From Eggerthellaceae bacterium (GTDB lineage Bacteria; Actinomycetota; Coriobacteriia; Coriobacteriales; Eggerthellaceae): a stretch of 64,000 bases of DNA. The DNA is taken from contig JAFRGA010000062.1 of the NCBI GenBank assembly GCA_017434045.1, positions 1-64,000 on the forward strand, read 5' to 3'. The notes below the pieces were generated by a model. That model did not search any database, was not told the DNA's origin, and saw nothing but the letters and a program-made list of their open reading frames with translations. A program made the position numbers and the translations under genes. Shown here one piece after another: positions 26,431-34,887 of this stretch (within the stretch, counting starts at the first letter, position 1; every line of letters starts with the position of its first letter).

Positions 26431-28773
26431 ATGGCCGAAGCACTGTACAGGAAATACCGCCCTCAAGTGTTCGAGGACGTGGTGGGACAAGAACCCATCG
26501 AACGCACGCTGAAAAACGCCATCGCCCAAGACAAGGTCAGCCACGCCTACCTGTTCTGCGGGCCGCGCGGCACCGGCAAGACGACCACCGCCCGACTGCT
26601 GGCAAAAGCGCTGCTCTGCCAATCGGGTCCAACGCCCGACCCCGACGGAACATGCGAGGACTGCCGCCTCGTGGCCGAAGGCCTGCATCCCGACGTCTAC
26701 GAGCTGGATGCCGCAAGCCGCACGGGCGTCGAGAACGTGCGCGAAGAGATCATCAGCCGCGTCCAATTCGCACCGACGCGCGGGCGCAGCAAGGTCTACA
26801 TCATCGACGAGGTCCATATACTGTCGGTGGCCGCGTTCAACGCGCTCCTGAAAACGCTGGAAGAGCCTCCGCCCCATGTCGTGTTCGTGCTCTGCACAAC
26901 CGATCCGCAGAAGGTCCCCGAAACCATCCATTCGCGCTGCCAGCGGTTCGATTTCCGCCGCATCACCCCCGAATCGATGGTGTCGCGCCTCGGCGCCATC
27001 TGCATTGCCGAGGACGTGGAATTCGAGGGCGAGGCGCTCGACCTGATCGCGCACCGCGCCGAAGGCGGACTGCGCAACGCGCTCACCTCGCTCGAGCAGA
27101 TCATCGCCTTCGAGAACGGCAAGGTCACGTTGGCAGGTGCCGAGCGGTTGCTGGGCTCGATCGATTCGAACGACATGGCGGAGATCGTCAGGCATGTGGG
27201 TAGACGAGACGTTGCGAGCTGCTTCCGCTGGACAGCCGCCTATGTCGAGACCGGCGCCGACTTGGCGCAATTCGTGCGCGACATGGCCGAGCGTGTTCGC
27301 AACCTCTACGTGTTGTCGCTCGTCGGAGACGATGTCGACCTCGAGATAAACGAGACGACGCGCCACGAGCTCATAGACGAGCTGCAGTGGTTCGGCCCCG
27401 ATCGCCTCGCCCGCCTCATGGGCGTGCTCGGCGATTTGTCCTCCGAACTCAAGACATCGTCCAATCCACGTCTGGCATTCGAGATAGCCCTCACCCGCAT
27501 GGTGCGCCCCGATTCCGACTTGACCTTGGAAGCGCTCGCCGAGCGCATCGAGGCCTTGGAGAGCGGCTATTCCGCAGTTGCCCATGTTGTGCCCGGACAG
27601 CCCCTGCACAATGCTTCCCTCAACCCCATCGAAGACGATGAAATCGCAGGCCAAGCCTTCGATGCCGAGACGAATTTCGCACCTCAACCTCAAGATTCCC
27701 CGAAAGTGCGCGTTCACATGATGGGAAGCGCGAAGGTGCAACCCTCGCGTGAATTCAAGATCACAGCTGACGACTTTCCTATGCAAAACCATGGCGCCCA
27801 GCCCGGGCAAACCTATGCTTCCGAGCGTTCGTCGGCTCCAAAACACGCCCGTGCTGACTCGATGGACAGTTACGCCATGACTCAGGAAAACGCCCCATCG
27901 GGCACAGCACCTCTAGCGGCCGAGACTTCCTCCGAATCGCCCGACGCAGGAAAGCTGGCCATGCTCTCCAACCCCGCCACGGTCCAGCGCATCTGGCAAG
28001 CGGCTCTTTCCGCCGTGAAGAAGCAGAAGCAAGCCTACGGCGTGCTGTTCATGAACACCAAGGCGCGCTTCGACGAGAGCGCTGCCACATTGAGGGTCGT
28101 GTTTCCCGCTGAGGCGGCATTCGCCTACAGCGCCGTGCAGAAACCCGAAGTCCAAGACGCCCTCGCAAACGCGCTTGCGCATGCGGTCGGCACCCCTGTG
28201 CCGTTCACGTACGGGCGCGCAGACCAGCAGGATGCCCCGAAATCCCAGCGCACGCCCGACGTGCAAGCCGAAACCCAGCCTCAACGGAAAACGGCGGTTC
28301 AACCCAATTCGGCTGTAACAGCGCGCTCGGGCGCAATGGGCCAGCATTTTGCGGACGACGGCGCTATGCGGGGGTCGCACGCCGCCTCCCCGGAAGCGCA
28401 CGTTGCTCCCCTGGAGACGCACGTTGCTCCCCCGGAGGCGCAAGCTGTTTCGCCCGAGGCGCGCATTCGCCCGCCTGAAGCGCAAGCCGCTCCCCCCGCC
28501 GCCGACATGCCTCCGTACGATGATTTACCCCCTTACGAGGAAGTTCCCTACGAGGAGATCCCCTACGAGGACATCGCCTACAATGCAGCCCCTTACGACG
28601 CAGCCCCGTTCAAGGCAAGCGATGCACCTGCAAGCAACCCGTCTGCAAGTGTCCCGCCTGCGCAATCGAGCGCAGCGCCCAATGAAGCCCAAACCAAGGA
28701 GCCAACCGATGTCGAAGCCCTGCTGCAAGCAGGCTTCGGGGGAGGCGTTATCTTCAGCGAAGTTGACAACTAA
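26431..28773 (+). CDS. dnaX: DNA polymerase III gamma/tau subunit
   Basis: A 780-residue clamp-loader ATPase. Walker A GPRGTGKTT is at residues 44-52, Walker B/DExx is VYIIDEVHIL, and the sensor/arginine-finger region LCTTDPQKVPETIHSRCQRF is intact. The zinc module has Cys63, Cys75 and Cys78, but the second ligand position is Asp72 rather than Cys. After domain III (about 360) comes a long tau-like region with a conserved patch (ATVQRIWQAALSAVKKQKQ) and a tail of acidic, Pro/Tyr repeats (PPYEEVPYEEIPYEDIAY). No slippery A-run was seen, so a short gamma form is not predicted. First of the dnaX-ybaB-recR group. Confidence 0.95.
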   Translation: MAEALYRKYRPQVFEDVVGQEPIERTLKNAIAQDKVSHAYLFCGPRGTGKTTTARLLAKALLCQSGPTPDPDGTCEDCRLVAEGLHPDVYELDAASRTGVENVREEIISRVQFAPTRGRSKVYIIDEVHILSVAAFNALLKTLEEPPPHVVFVLCTTDPQKVPETIHSRCQRFDFRRITPESMVSRLGAICIAEDVEFEGEALDLIAHRAEGGLRNALTSLEQIIAFENGKVTLAGAERLLGSIDSNDMAEIVRHVGRRDVASCFRWTAAYVETGADLAQFVRDMAERVRNLYVLSLVGDDVDLEINETTRHELIDELQWFGPDRLARLMGVLGDLSSELKTSSNPRLAFEIALTRMVRPDSDLTLEALAERIEALESGYSAVAHVVPGQPLHNASLNPIEDDEIAGQAFDAETNFAPQPQDSPKVRVHMMGSAKVQPSREFKITADDFPMQNHGAQPGQTYASERSSAPKHARADSMDSYAMTQENAPSGTAPLAAETSSESPDAGKLAMLSNPATVQRIWQAALSAVKKQKQAYGVLFMNTKARFDESAATLRVVFPAEAAFAYSAVQKPEVQDALANALAHAVGTPVPFTYGRADQQDAPKSQRTPDVQAETQPQRKTAVQPNSAVTARSGAMGQHFADDGAMRGSHAASPEAHVAPLETHVAPPEAQAVSPEARIRPPEAQAAPPAADMPPYDDLPPYEEVPYEEIPYEDIAYNAAPYDAAPFKASDAPASNPSASVPPAQSSAAPNEAQTKEPTDVEALLQAGFGGGVIFSEVDN

Positions 28774-28815
28774 TCCCGCCGCATAACCGCAACCACTAGG
28801 TAAAGGAGCCTTTCC

Positions 28816-29124
28816 ATGGATATGAACGACTTGATGATGCAAGCGCAGCAGATGCAGCTCGAACTCGCCCGCGCACAAGAGGAAGTCAACGACATGACGT
28901 TCAGCGCCACCGCAGGCGGCGGCATGGTGACGGCGACGGCGCTCGGCAACGGAACAATCGAGAGCATCGAAATCAACCCAGACGCCGTTGACCCTGACGA
29001 CATCGAGATGTTGCAAGACATGGTCGTCGCTGCCGTGAACGGCGCACTGCGCGGCATCTCGGAAGCAGGCGAACAGAGAATGGCAGCCGTGACGGGCGGC
29101 CTCAATCTTTCGGGGCTGTTCTAG
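28816..29124 (+). CDS. YbaB/EbfC nucleoid-associated protein
   Basis: A 102-residue DNA-binding protein of the YbaB family, with a methionine-rich N-terminal helix (MNDLMMQAQQMQLELARAQE) and the core TFSATAGGGMVTATALGNG. It forms dimers that bind DNA as tweezers. It lies between dnaX and recR, the classic arrangement, with an AAAGGAGC ribosome site. Confidence 0.93.
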   Translation: MDMNDLMMQAQQMQLELARAQEEVNDMTFSATAGGGMVTATALGNGTIESIEINPDAVDPDDIEMLQDMVVAAVNGALRGISEAGEQRMAAVTGGLNLSGLF

Positions 29125-29126
29125 CC

Positions 29127-29723
29127 ATGCAATCGGCACCGGCCCTTCAAAAGCTCCTCGACGAGCTGGAGCGCCTTCCAGGCATCGGCGCCAAGTCGGC
29201 GCAGCGCATCGCGTACTGGATGATGAATACGGATGCTGCCACCGTATTGCGCCTGGCGGACGCCATCACCGAGGTCAAGCAAACCGTGCATTTCTGCAAT
29301 CGGTGCTTCAACTACGCTGAAGCCGAGCTTTGCGAGATCTGCCAATCCGACGACCGCGATGGCACGGTAATCTGCATCGTCAGCGAGCCGCGCGACATCG
29401 CCGCCATCGAACGCACGGGATCGTTTGCGGGGTTGTACCACGTGCTCGGCGGCGAGCTCTCCCCCATGGAGGGTATCGGCCCCGACGACTTGCGGATCGC
29501 CGAGCTTCTGCGCCGCCTATCCTCCGAGGACGTCACGGAGGTCATCCTGGCCACGAATCCCAACGTGGAAGGCGAAACCACTGCCGCCTACATCGCGCGG
29601 CTGGTGAAGCCGCTCGGCATTACGGTCACGCGACTCGCCAGCGGCATGCCCGTGGGCGGCGAGCTTGATTTCGTGGACGAGGTCACGCTCTCCCGCGCCA
29701 TCGAGGCGCGCCGTCAACTGTAA
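29127..29723 (+). CDS. recR: Recombination protein RecR
   Basis: A 198-residue recombination mediator working with RecF/RecO at gaps. It has the HhH LPGIGAKSAQRIAYW, the zinc finger CNRCFNYAEAELCEIC, and the Toprim domain with VSEPRDIAAIERTGSFAGLY and GELSPMEGIGP. It starts 3 bp after ybaB, so the two are co-transcribed. Confidence 0.96.
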   Translation: MQSAPALQKLLDELERLPGIGAKSAQRIAYWMMNTDAATVLRLADAITEVKQTVHFCNRCFNYAEAELCEICQSDDRDGTVICIVSEPRDIAAIERTGSFAGLYHVLGGELSPMEGIGPDDLRIAELLRRLSSEDVTEVILATNPNVEGETTAAYIARLVKPLGITVTRLASGMPVGGELDFVDEVTLSRAIEARRQL

Positions 29724-29732
29724 AAATGAGAC

Positions 29733-29754
29733 AAAGGGGTCACACCTTTGTCAA
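29733..29754. repeat. Palindromic repeat, GACAAAGGGGTC variant
   Basis: An imperfect palindrome, GACAAAGG and CCTTTGTC around GGTCACA, lying just after the recR stop codon. Its centre resembles the GGGTC-N-GACCC palindromes elsewhere in the window. Confidence 0.55.
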
Positions 29755-29771
29755 AGTCTCGTTTGCCGGAA

Positions 29772-30425
29772 CTAGCGCTTCCGCGAGCTCAAAGCCCCCT
29801 TGATGGCGCCGATGATGCCTGGCAAAACCGAGATGAGCACGATGCCCACGACGATGGTGCTGAAATGCTGCTGCACGAACGGCACGCCGCCGAAGAAGTA
29901 GCCCACCAGCACGAACAGGCTCACCCAGCTGATTCCGCCGATAGCGTTGAACAACGTGAACTTGGCAAAGTTCATATGGCCCGTCCCGGCGATGAACGGC
30001 GCGAACGTGCGGAAGAACGGCATGAAACGCGTGATGACGATGGTCAGGCCACCGTATTTCTCGAAGAAGTGGTCGAGCTTGGCCATGCGCTCGGGCGTGA
30101 GCGCCTTGACCTTCCCCGAGTCGATGATCCGGCTGCCGAAGAAACGGGCGATCCAGTAATTGGACGTGTTGCCCAGGATGGCGGCTGCATAGAACACGCC
30201 CAGCGTGACGAACAGGTTGAGCCCCCACCCCTCAGCCGAGAAAACGCCGCAGGCGAATAGCAGCGAGTCGCCTGGCAAGAACGGGAAGAACACCACGCCG
30301 GTCTCGATGAACACGACCAAGAACAGCGGGCAGTACACGAGAACGGGTCCAAGCGCTGCAATCCAAGCCGCGATCTGCGTCCGCGGGTCCTTCAAGAAGC
30401 TGATTATGAAATCGATGAAACCCAT
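29772..30425 (-). CDS. DedA-family membrane protein
   Basis: A 217-residue integral membrane protein of the DedA/VTT family, implicated in lipid-carrier or phospholipid transport across the membrane. Family motifs are FIETGVVFFPFLPGDSLLF, the GxxxN segment GNTSNYWIARFFG, and the amphipathic re-entrant region TRFMPFFRTFAPFIAGTG with conserved Arg and Pro. It converges with recR. A basic SSRKR ends the protein. Confidence 0.9.
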   Translation of the reverse strand: MGFIDFIISFLKDPRTQIAAWIAALGPVLVYCPLFLVVFIETGVVFFPFLPGDSLLFACGVFSAEGWGLNLFVTLGVFYAAAILGNTSNYWIARFFGSRIIDSGKVKALTPERMAKLDHFFEKYGGLTIVITRFMPFFRTFAPFIAGTGHMNFAKFTLFNAIGGISWVSLFVLVGYFFGGVPFVQQHFSTIVVGIVLISVLPGIIGAIKGALSSRKR

Positions 30426-30460
30426 GGTCTCCCTATCGCAACTACTGCGCTATTCATAAT

Positions 30461-30491
30461 CGCATTAATGGGGACAGTCCCCTTTAATGCG
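30461..30491. repeat. Palindromic repeat, CATTAAWGGGGAC type
   Basis: Arms CGCATTAATGGGGAC and GTCCCCTTTAATGCG (one mismatch) around a central A. It lies upstream of the DedA gene. A second, degraded copy follows at 30498-30524. Confidence 0.85.
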
Positions 30492-30497
30492 TTTTGC

Positions 30498-30524
30498 CAT
30501 TAGAGGGATCAGCCCCCTTTAATG
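30498..30524. repeat. Degraded palindromic repeat
   Basis: CATTAGAGGG-ATC-AG-CCCCCTTTAATG is an imperfect copy of the neighbouring palindrome at 30461-30491, in tandem with it. Confidence 0.6.
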
Positions 30525-30635
30525 ACGAAACCCCAAAGCTATGCGTATTGGCTCGTGAGCTGATCGCAGCGGCCTTCGTGCCGTAAGCGAAGCTCGAATG
30601 CCAAGACGATGCGCCTCGGGGCTTAGCAGCGAAAA

Positions 30636-30740
30636 GAGTCCCGAAAAGACTAGGACGCTCACCAGCGGTCCCTTATGGCTGCTTCCTCCCGGACCTGACC
30701 AGGTTCGGAACATAGCGCCGTCCTAGTCCTTTCGAGACTC
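30636..30740 (-). ncRNA. ffs: Signal recognition particle RNA (small bacterial type)
   Basis: On the minus strand the conserved apical domain GTTCCGAACCTGGTCAGGTC, CGGGAGGAAGCAGCC and ATAAGG is present. The two ends pair through a long helix (GAGTC/GACTC, CGAAA/TTTCG, GACTAGGACG/CGTCCTAGTC). The RNA is about 105 nt and lacks an Alu domain. It binds Ffh and targets membrane proteins. Confidence 0.93.
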
Positions 30741-30838
30741 TCGAACAACTGCAAGAAGGCAGTATAACGGAGTTGGAGCACCCAGACGAGTTCCCACGTG
30801 TGTGCGAACCAAAACCACACACGTCTGCGAAAGCCCGG

Positions 30839-31675
30839 CTAAAACCCTTGGCTCACGTATTCCGCAAGCTCCTCGGCACGCATATCTTCCAACCGCCGAT
30901 AGTCTGCGTGAAGCGCCTTGGCAAGCCGTTTTGCACGCTGTTGGGCCGTGCGAGTACCACCGCTCGAATCGATGAAGTAAATCGGCACGTTCCTCTTCTT
31001 GCAGAACTCGCCAAATCCGCTGATGACATGCGCTGACGACATGTTCCGCGAACGATCGTAGCCGCCATCTGAGAGGAGAACCACCTCGGCAGGCTCGTCC
31101 TGCACCCCATCCAGCAGCCGCATGGCAAGCCTAAACGCATCGAGCAGCGGCGTCGAGCCGCCACCCTTGGCCGCATCGATACGCTGAGCGGCCATTTCAG
31201 CGGAAGACGTGAGCGGCAAGATCAGCCGCGCCTTCATCCCTCCGTAGCCGACAATCGCGACTCTCGTTCGCGTGACATAGGCATCGCTGAGTAACGAGAC
31301 CACGCATCCCTTCACAAGCGACAAGCGTCCCGACGCGATCATGGACCCGCTCGTGTCTACGATGAACAGGATGTTCCGCCTACCGCGTCCGGCGATCTTG
31401 CGATACCGCACATGCTCCTCGCGCAAACCGTCTTCGAGAGTCTCACCTGCTATAAGTTGGGTGACGACGCTTCCGACAGCATGGATTTCGCCTGACGAAC
31501 GGTTCTGGGTGTAGCCGATGCAACGCCCCTTCTGCATCGTCTTTCCCTTGATGCCGCGGCGCGCCAAGATAGCCCGGTCAACACGGCTTTGAACCGATTC
31601 TATCGGCTTTGCGCGAAACTCGGCCGTCTTGACGTCGGTCAGGGGCAGCGTCCGGCTACGCGCTGCCCCTATGCT
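30839..31675 (-). CDS. VWA part of chelatase D subunit, probably read by -1 frameshift
   Basis: This frame encodes 278 residues of a ChlD/CobT-like VWA module. The MIDAS motif is complete: IVDTSGSM (DxSxS), GGSTPL (Thr) and LLSDGGYD (Asp). The basic stretch RAILARRGIKGKTMQKGRC before it resembles the linker preceding VWA in ChlD proteins and continues upstream without a normal start: the first possible codon is a TTG at 31567 with no ribosome site. The frame is open back to the A-run at 31675-31681 at the end of the AAA gene and is in the -1 frame to it. A slip there would give a 619-residue AAA-VWA protein. Initiation at the TTG would give 242 residues. Confidence 0.85.
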   Translation of the reverse strand, partial: SIGAARSRTLPLTDVKTAEFRAKPIESVQSRVDRAILARRGIKGKTMQKGRCIGYTQNRSSGEIHAVGSVVTQLIAGETLEDGLREEHVRYRKIAGRGRRNILFIVDTSGSMIASGRLSLVKGCVVSLLSDAYVTRTRVAIVGYGGMKARLILPLTSSAEMAAQRIDAAKGGGSTPLLDAFRLAMRLLDGVQDEPAEVVLLSDGGYDRSRNMSSAHVISGFGEFCKKRNVPIYFIDSSGGTRTAQQRAKRLAKALHADYRRLEDMRAEELAEYVSQGF

Positions 31676-31681
31676 TTTTTT
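31641..31681 (-). promoter_or_regulatory. Programmed -1 frameshift signal
   Basis: On the minus strand the AAA gene ends GGA AAA AAA GCA TAG. The seven A's (31681-31675) form a slippery A-AAA-AAA in the right phase. Four bases later starts a perfect 10-bp stem, AGGGGCAGCG with CGCTGCCCCT around a 10-nt loop, covering the stop codon. Slippery run, short spacer and hairpin are the classic components. After the slip, translation continues AGC ATA GGG into the VWA frame. Confidence 0.8.
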
Positions 31682-32697
31682 CCTTCGTCCACAGCTCCCG
31701 ATGGCAGCTCGACGGGAACAGACACGGGTTCAGCGTCGGACACGTCCTCGTCCTTGGGCGCTTGGATGCCGCGTTCCTCAAGCGCGTTCATCGCGCGCTC
31801 CAACACCTTGTCGTCGAGGGCGACCTCTTCGAACGGAAGGCGCTTCAAGCGGTGCGGCAAAACAAAGCGCGCCGCCGTCAGGACATCGTCCCGCGTCACG
31901 CGACCGCGTCCATCGAGAGCTGCCTCAGCCCGAGCAGTGCGCATCATCGCGATATCGGCACGGTAACCGTCGACCGACACCTCCGAGCACAACCCTGAGG
32001 AGAATTCAGCCACGTCATCAGGAAAAACAACGTTAGGATACAGTTCCTTGGCGCGCGCGATCTCGAAGGCCAGGCGCTGCTCGCTCGCGCTGAAGCGTGC
32101 ACAGAACGCTTCAGCATCGTCCTCGAACGCTTCTTGCCTGCGGACGAGCTCAAGGCGTTCTTGCAGTGAGAGGCTGCCCGTGACGCGCACCGATAGCCCG
32201 AACCGATCGAGCAACTGCGGCCTCAATGAACCCTCTTCGGGATTCATCGTCCCCACCAACACGAATCGTGCGGGGTACTCCTCGGACATGCCCTCTCGTT
32301 CGACATGGCACACGCCTGTGGCGGCGGCATCGAGCAACAAGTCGACAATATGGTCTTCCAACAGGTTGATCTCGTCCACGTAAAGAATCTGGCCGTCAGC
32401 TTCCGATAGAACGCCGGGAACGAACTTGCGCTCGCCGCTCTTCATGAGGGCGCCCACGTGCAGCGTGCCGACCACCCGGTCCTCCGTCGCATTCAGGGGA
32501 AGTTCAACAACGCGCGTTTTATCTCCCAGGATTCCCGGCATCGCGCGCACAGCCGTCGTCTTCGCCGTACCGCGTTCGCCCAATATGAGCACGCCACCGA
32601 TTTTCGGCTGCACTGCAACGAGCAGAAGCGCCCGCTTCATAGCGTCTTGACCGACGATCGCAGAGAAAGGATAGGAGATGCGCTTTCGCTGGCTCAC
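31669..32697 (-). CDS. Metal-chelatase AAA+ subunit (ChlI/BchI-like)
   Basis: A 342-residue AAA+ protein of the magnesium/cobalt-chelatase family. It shows the family start YPFSAIVGQDAMKRALLL, Walker A GERGTAKTT, Walker B ILYVDEINLLEDHIVDLLLD with the ChlI hairpin around it, GTMNPEEGSLRPQLLDRFGL, and a C-terminal helical lid. The acidic, Pro/Val-rich tail resembles the start of a D-subunit linker. With a downstream -1 frameshift one gene could give both the short I-like and the long D-like subunits. No large catalytic subunit (CobN/ChlH) is in the window; cobalt insertion fits the corrinoid proteins nearby. Confidence 0.9.
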   Translation of the reverse strand: MSQRKRISYPFSAIVGQDAMKRALLLVAVQPKIGGVLILGERGTAKTTAVRAMPGILGDKTRVVELPLNATEDRVVGTLHVGALMKSGERKFVPGVLSEADGQILYVDEINLLEDHIVDLLLDAAATGVCHVEREGMSEEYPARFVLVGTMNPEEGSLRPQLLDRFGLSVRVTGSLSLQERLELVRRQEAFEDDAEAFCARFSASEQRLAFEIARAKELYPNVVFPDDVAEFSSGLCSEVSVDGYRADIAMMRTARAEAALDGRGRVTRDDVLTAARFVLPHRLKRLPFEEVALDDKVLERAMNALEERGIQAPKDEDVSDAEPVSVPVELPSGAVDEGKKA

Positions 32698-32851
32698 CGA
32701 CAGGCCTCCTTTTCACAGTGGGTCATTGACGCCCCAATAGCCCACGTATCAGCATGCCCTCGACAACTCATCGTGCAAGTATATCGTGTAAGGCAAGTTT
32801 TATCTGACGGGGCCATAATAGAAGAGCGGGATGCTGATTTCTGCTGGCCTC

Positions 32852-33544
32852 TTATCCGCAACAGGCAAGCGAGAATGCATCCGCCACTGAATACTCAATG
32901 TCGTCCACCTCGGTGAAGACGTTCGTCACAGGGGCGGGTGACCCATTCGCATCCACGGTTTGCTTGCTCATTTGCACAATTCTGCCAGGGGTAACATCTT
33001 CGAGGTTTGCGATGCCGGCCTTTGCGAGCTCTCCGGTCAGTTTGGCCCAATCCCCATCCGGGGCGTCTCGCTTAGGTTCGTAAACGTACACCATCGCTGT
33101 GCCGCCAGCCGTATTCACACCCTTCTGCGCAAGAGAAACCATGTTCTTGGACAACCCCGCTTCAGGATCGGCAATCGCGACAACAGCTCGGACTCTGTTT
33201 TGGGCAAGCCAAGCGAACTGATCTGAGCTGATCAGATCAGTTCGGTCCGCATTGCTCAACCCATATGTCTTCACCAGGTATTCAGCCTCATCAATGCCGA
33301 AATCATGTTCGGGCATCTCCCCAGTAGGGATTTCGCACACATCGGAGTCGGCAGAATCGGATGCTTCTGAACCGCTCGGTTGTTCTCGCGACGCGCTCGA
33401 AACATCGGAAACGCTCGACCGTTCTTGCGAAGTGCTTGAAGTGGAAGAGTCGCTTGCCTGTTCTTGTGAGGTGGTTGAACTTTGGCTGCAGCCAAATAAC
33501 ACACATAGGGAAACGGGACAAACCGCAATCAGGGTTTTCTTCAT
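32852..33544 (-). CDS. Lipoprotein with Ser-rich linker, function unknown
   Basis: A 230-residue protein starting at ATG 33544-33542 after GGGAGGAG. The signal peptide MKKTLIAVCPVSLCVLFGC ends in a lipobox with Cys19, and a 55-residue Ser/Glu/Thr linker follows. The mature domain (about 75-230) has alternating short helices and strands (RVRAVVAIADPEAG, GGTAMVYVYEP) and ends in Cys-Cys-Gly. I recognise no family. Confidence 0.7.
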   Translation of the reverse strand: MKKTLIAVCPVSLCVLFGCSQSSTTSQEQASDSSTSSTSQERSSVSDVSSASREQPSGSEASDSADSDVCEIPTGEMPEHDFGIDEAEYLVKTYGLSNADRTDLISSDQFAWLAQNRVRAVVAIADPEAGLSKNMVSLAQKGVNTAGGTAMVYVYEPKRDAPDGDWAKLTGELAKAGIANLEDVTPGRIVQMSKQTVDANGSPAPVTNVFTEVDDIEYSVADAFSLACCG

Positions 33545-33692
33545 CAAACCATCTCCTCCCAAAACAGTAGGAATTATAGTTTATTGCAAGCCTTTCGCCT
33601 TTAATGGAACGCCCTCTTACGTCGAGCGCCACCACTTGTGCGATATAAAACACGAATGCTGCAGAAGGCCCGGTCATCCGCCCTTTTCCCAA

Positions 33693-33719
33693 AATGCGAC
33701 AAAAGCCGTTTGTCGCATT
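33693..33719 (-). terminator. Hairpin after the methyltransferase operon
   Basis: A perfect 11-bp stem (AATGCGACAAA and complement) with a 5-nt loop lies 15 bp beyond the stop codon of the last minus-strand methyltransferase gene. On that strand TTGGG follows, so the U-tract is weak. It could equally be another dispersed palindrome. Confidence 0.5.
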
Positions 33720-33733
33720 CCTTCTACTGAGGG

Positions 33734-34762
33734 CTATCCAGCGGCAACTTCCGTCTCTCTAACCGCCTCGAGCACGGCGCGAACGTTCTCGGATGGGGAG
33801 CCCATGCCGAGTCCGCATGCCGGGGCGATGATATCGGAACCGTTACGTATGCACGTCCTGGTAAGTTGGCGTACCTTCTCGGCATCCTTGCGCTCGATGG
33901 CGAACGTGCTCACATTGCCCATGACGATGCGCCCAGGCAGGTTCTTGCGTGCCTCCTTGATGGGCACGACCGCGTCGAAGGACAGTGCATCGGCGCTGAT
34001 CTGCGCAATCTGATCGTACACCGAGTGCATTTGCCCGCATATGTGCACGATGGTCTTCGCACCTGCATCTTGGCACGCACGCTGGAGCTTCTCGATGTAG
34101 GGCACGGCGTATTCCTGGAACGGTCCCGGTCCCATGATCTCTCCGGTGCCACTGGGGTCGGCGATTGCGATGACATCAGCTCCAGCTTCGATCTGGGCAA
34201 TGCCGAAGCGGATGAGCTCGTCGGTAATCCAATCCATGTACTCGTGCGAAAGCTCCCTCTGTTTGCGCAGCTGCTTGTAGTACTTCACGGCATCCATGAC
34301 GGAGCTGGCCACGCTGATCGGGCCGACGAGGTTGCCGACGATGGGCACCCCATCGTCGTACGACTTGAGAATCTTAATCGCGTCGAGCACCACTTTCGCA
34401 CGACCCGATTCCAAATCCATCGGTTTAACCTGTTTGTAGTTGCGCACGTCGTCAAACGCATAGTCGGTCACATGCGGCTCGCGGTCCTTGCGCCCCATGG
34501 TAACCTCGGCGCCCATGGCCTCGGCCTCGACGGTCATGCAGAACGGCACCCCGTAGTTTTCGAAAAAGCCCTTGTCGTAGACGGCCTTTGCAAGCGCCGC
34601 CATCTTCTCGGCATCGTAATGGGCCTCGGGGAAGAATACCTCGATTTCGTCTTGCAGACCGACTGTGACCATATTCATCATTCCGCCAGAGCAGATGCAA
34701 GGTGGACGATCAACATCCTCTCCATCGAGCACCGAAACGAGCCTGTCGCGCGCAGTAAGCAT
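33734..34762 (-). CDS. URO-D-family corrinoid methyltransferase (MtaA-like)
   Basis: A 342-residue TIM-barrel protein of the uroporphyrinogen-decarboxylase/MtaA/CmuA family. It has the zinc ligands of the methyl-transferring members: His and Cys in VHICGQMHS and a late Cys in APACGLGMGSPSEN. The N-terminal TARDRLVSVLDGEDVDRPP and GNLVGPISVASSVMDA are also typical. Such proteins move a methyl group between methyl-cobalamin and a thiol, or, in some members, take it from the primary substrate. It is the last gene of the cluster, after the DUF1638 gene. Confidence 0.87.
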   Translation of the reverse strand: MLTARDRLVSVLDGEDVDRPPCICSGGMMNMVTVGLQDEIEVFFPEAHYDAEKMAALAKAVYDKGFFENYGVPFCMTVEAEAMGAEVTMGRKDREPHVTDYAFDDVRNYKQVKPMDLESGRAKVVLDAIKILKSYDDGVPIVGNLVGPISVASSVMDAVKYYKQLRKQRELSHEYMDWITDELIRFGIAQIEAGADVIAIADPSGTGEIMGPGPFQEYAVPYIEKLQRACQDAGAKTIVHICGQMHSVYDQIAQISADALSFDAVVPIKEARKNLPGRIVMGNVSTFAIERKDAEKVRQLTRTCIRNGSDIIAPACGLGMGSPSENVRAVLEAVRETEVAAG

Positions 34763-34826
34763 CTTTTGTCCTTCCCTCTAACGGGTTGTGCAAAGCGACT
34801 CGCCCCAACCCGCATTCACTATTGCC

Positions 34827-34851
34827 ATCGAAGAGGTCTGTCCCCTTCGAT
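34827..34851. repeat. Degenerate palindrome
   Basis: ATCGAAG and CTTCGAT flank AGGTCTGTCCC, a centre like that of the palindromes at 34861 and 54360. It lies directly before the 34861 copy. Confidence 0.5.
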
Positions 34852-34860
34852 TCGTTTTCG

Positions 34861-34887
34861 CATTAAAGGGGACTGTCCCCTTTAATG
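34861..34887. repeat. Palindromic repeat, CATTAAAGGGGAC type
   Basis: Perfect 13-bp arms (CATTAAAGGGGAC) around a central T. It overlaps the last two codons of the DUF1638 gene, supplying its CAT codon and TAA stop. Confidence 0.9.

Noticed and set aside
26119-27846. A 575-codon minus-strand open frame opposite dnaX.
   Set aside because: Antisense shadow of dnaX; it also crosses the small RNA terminator and has no domain.
31568-31668. A simple TTG start for the VWA protein at 31567.
   Set aside because: There is no ribosome site, and the frame encodes plausible ChlD-linker sequence upstream back to the slippery A-run; frameshifting explains the layout better, though TTG initiation is not excluded.
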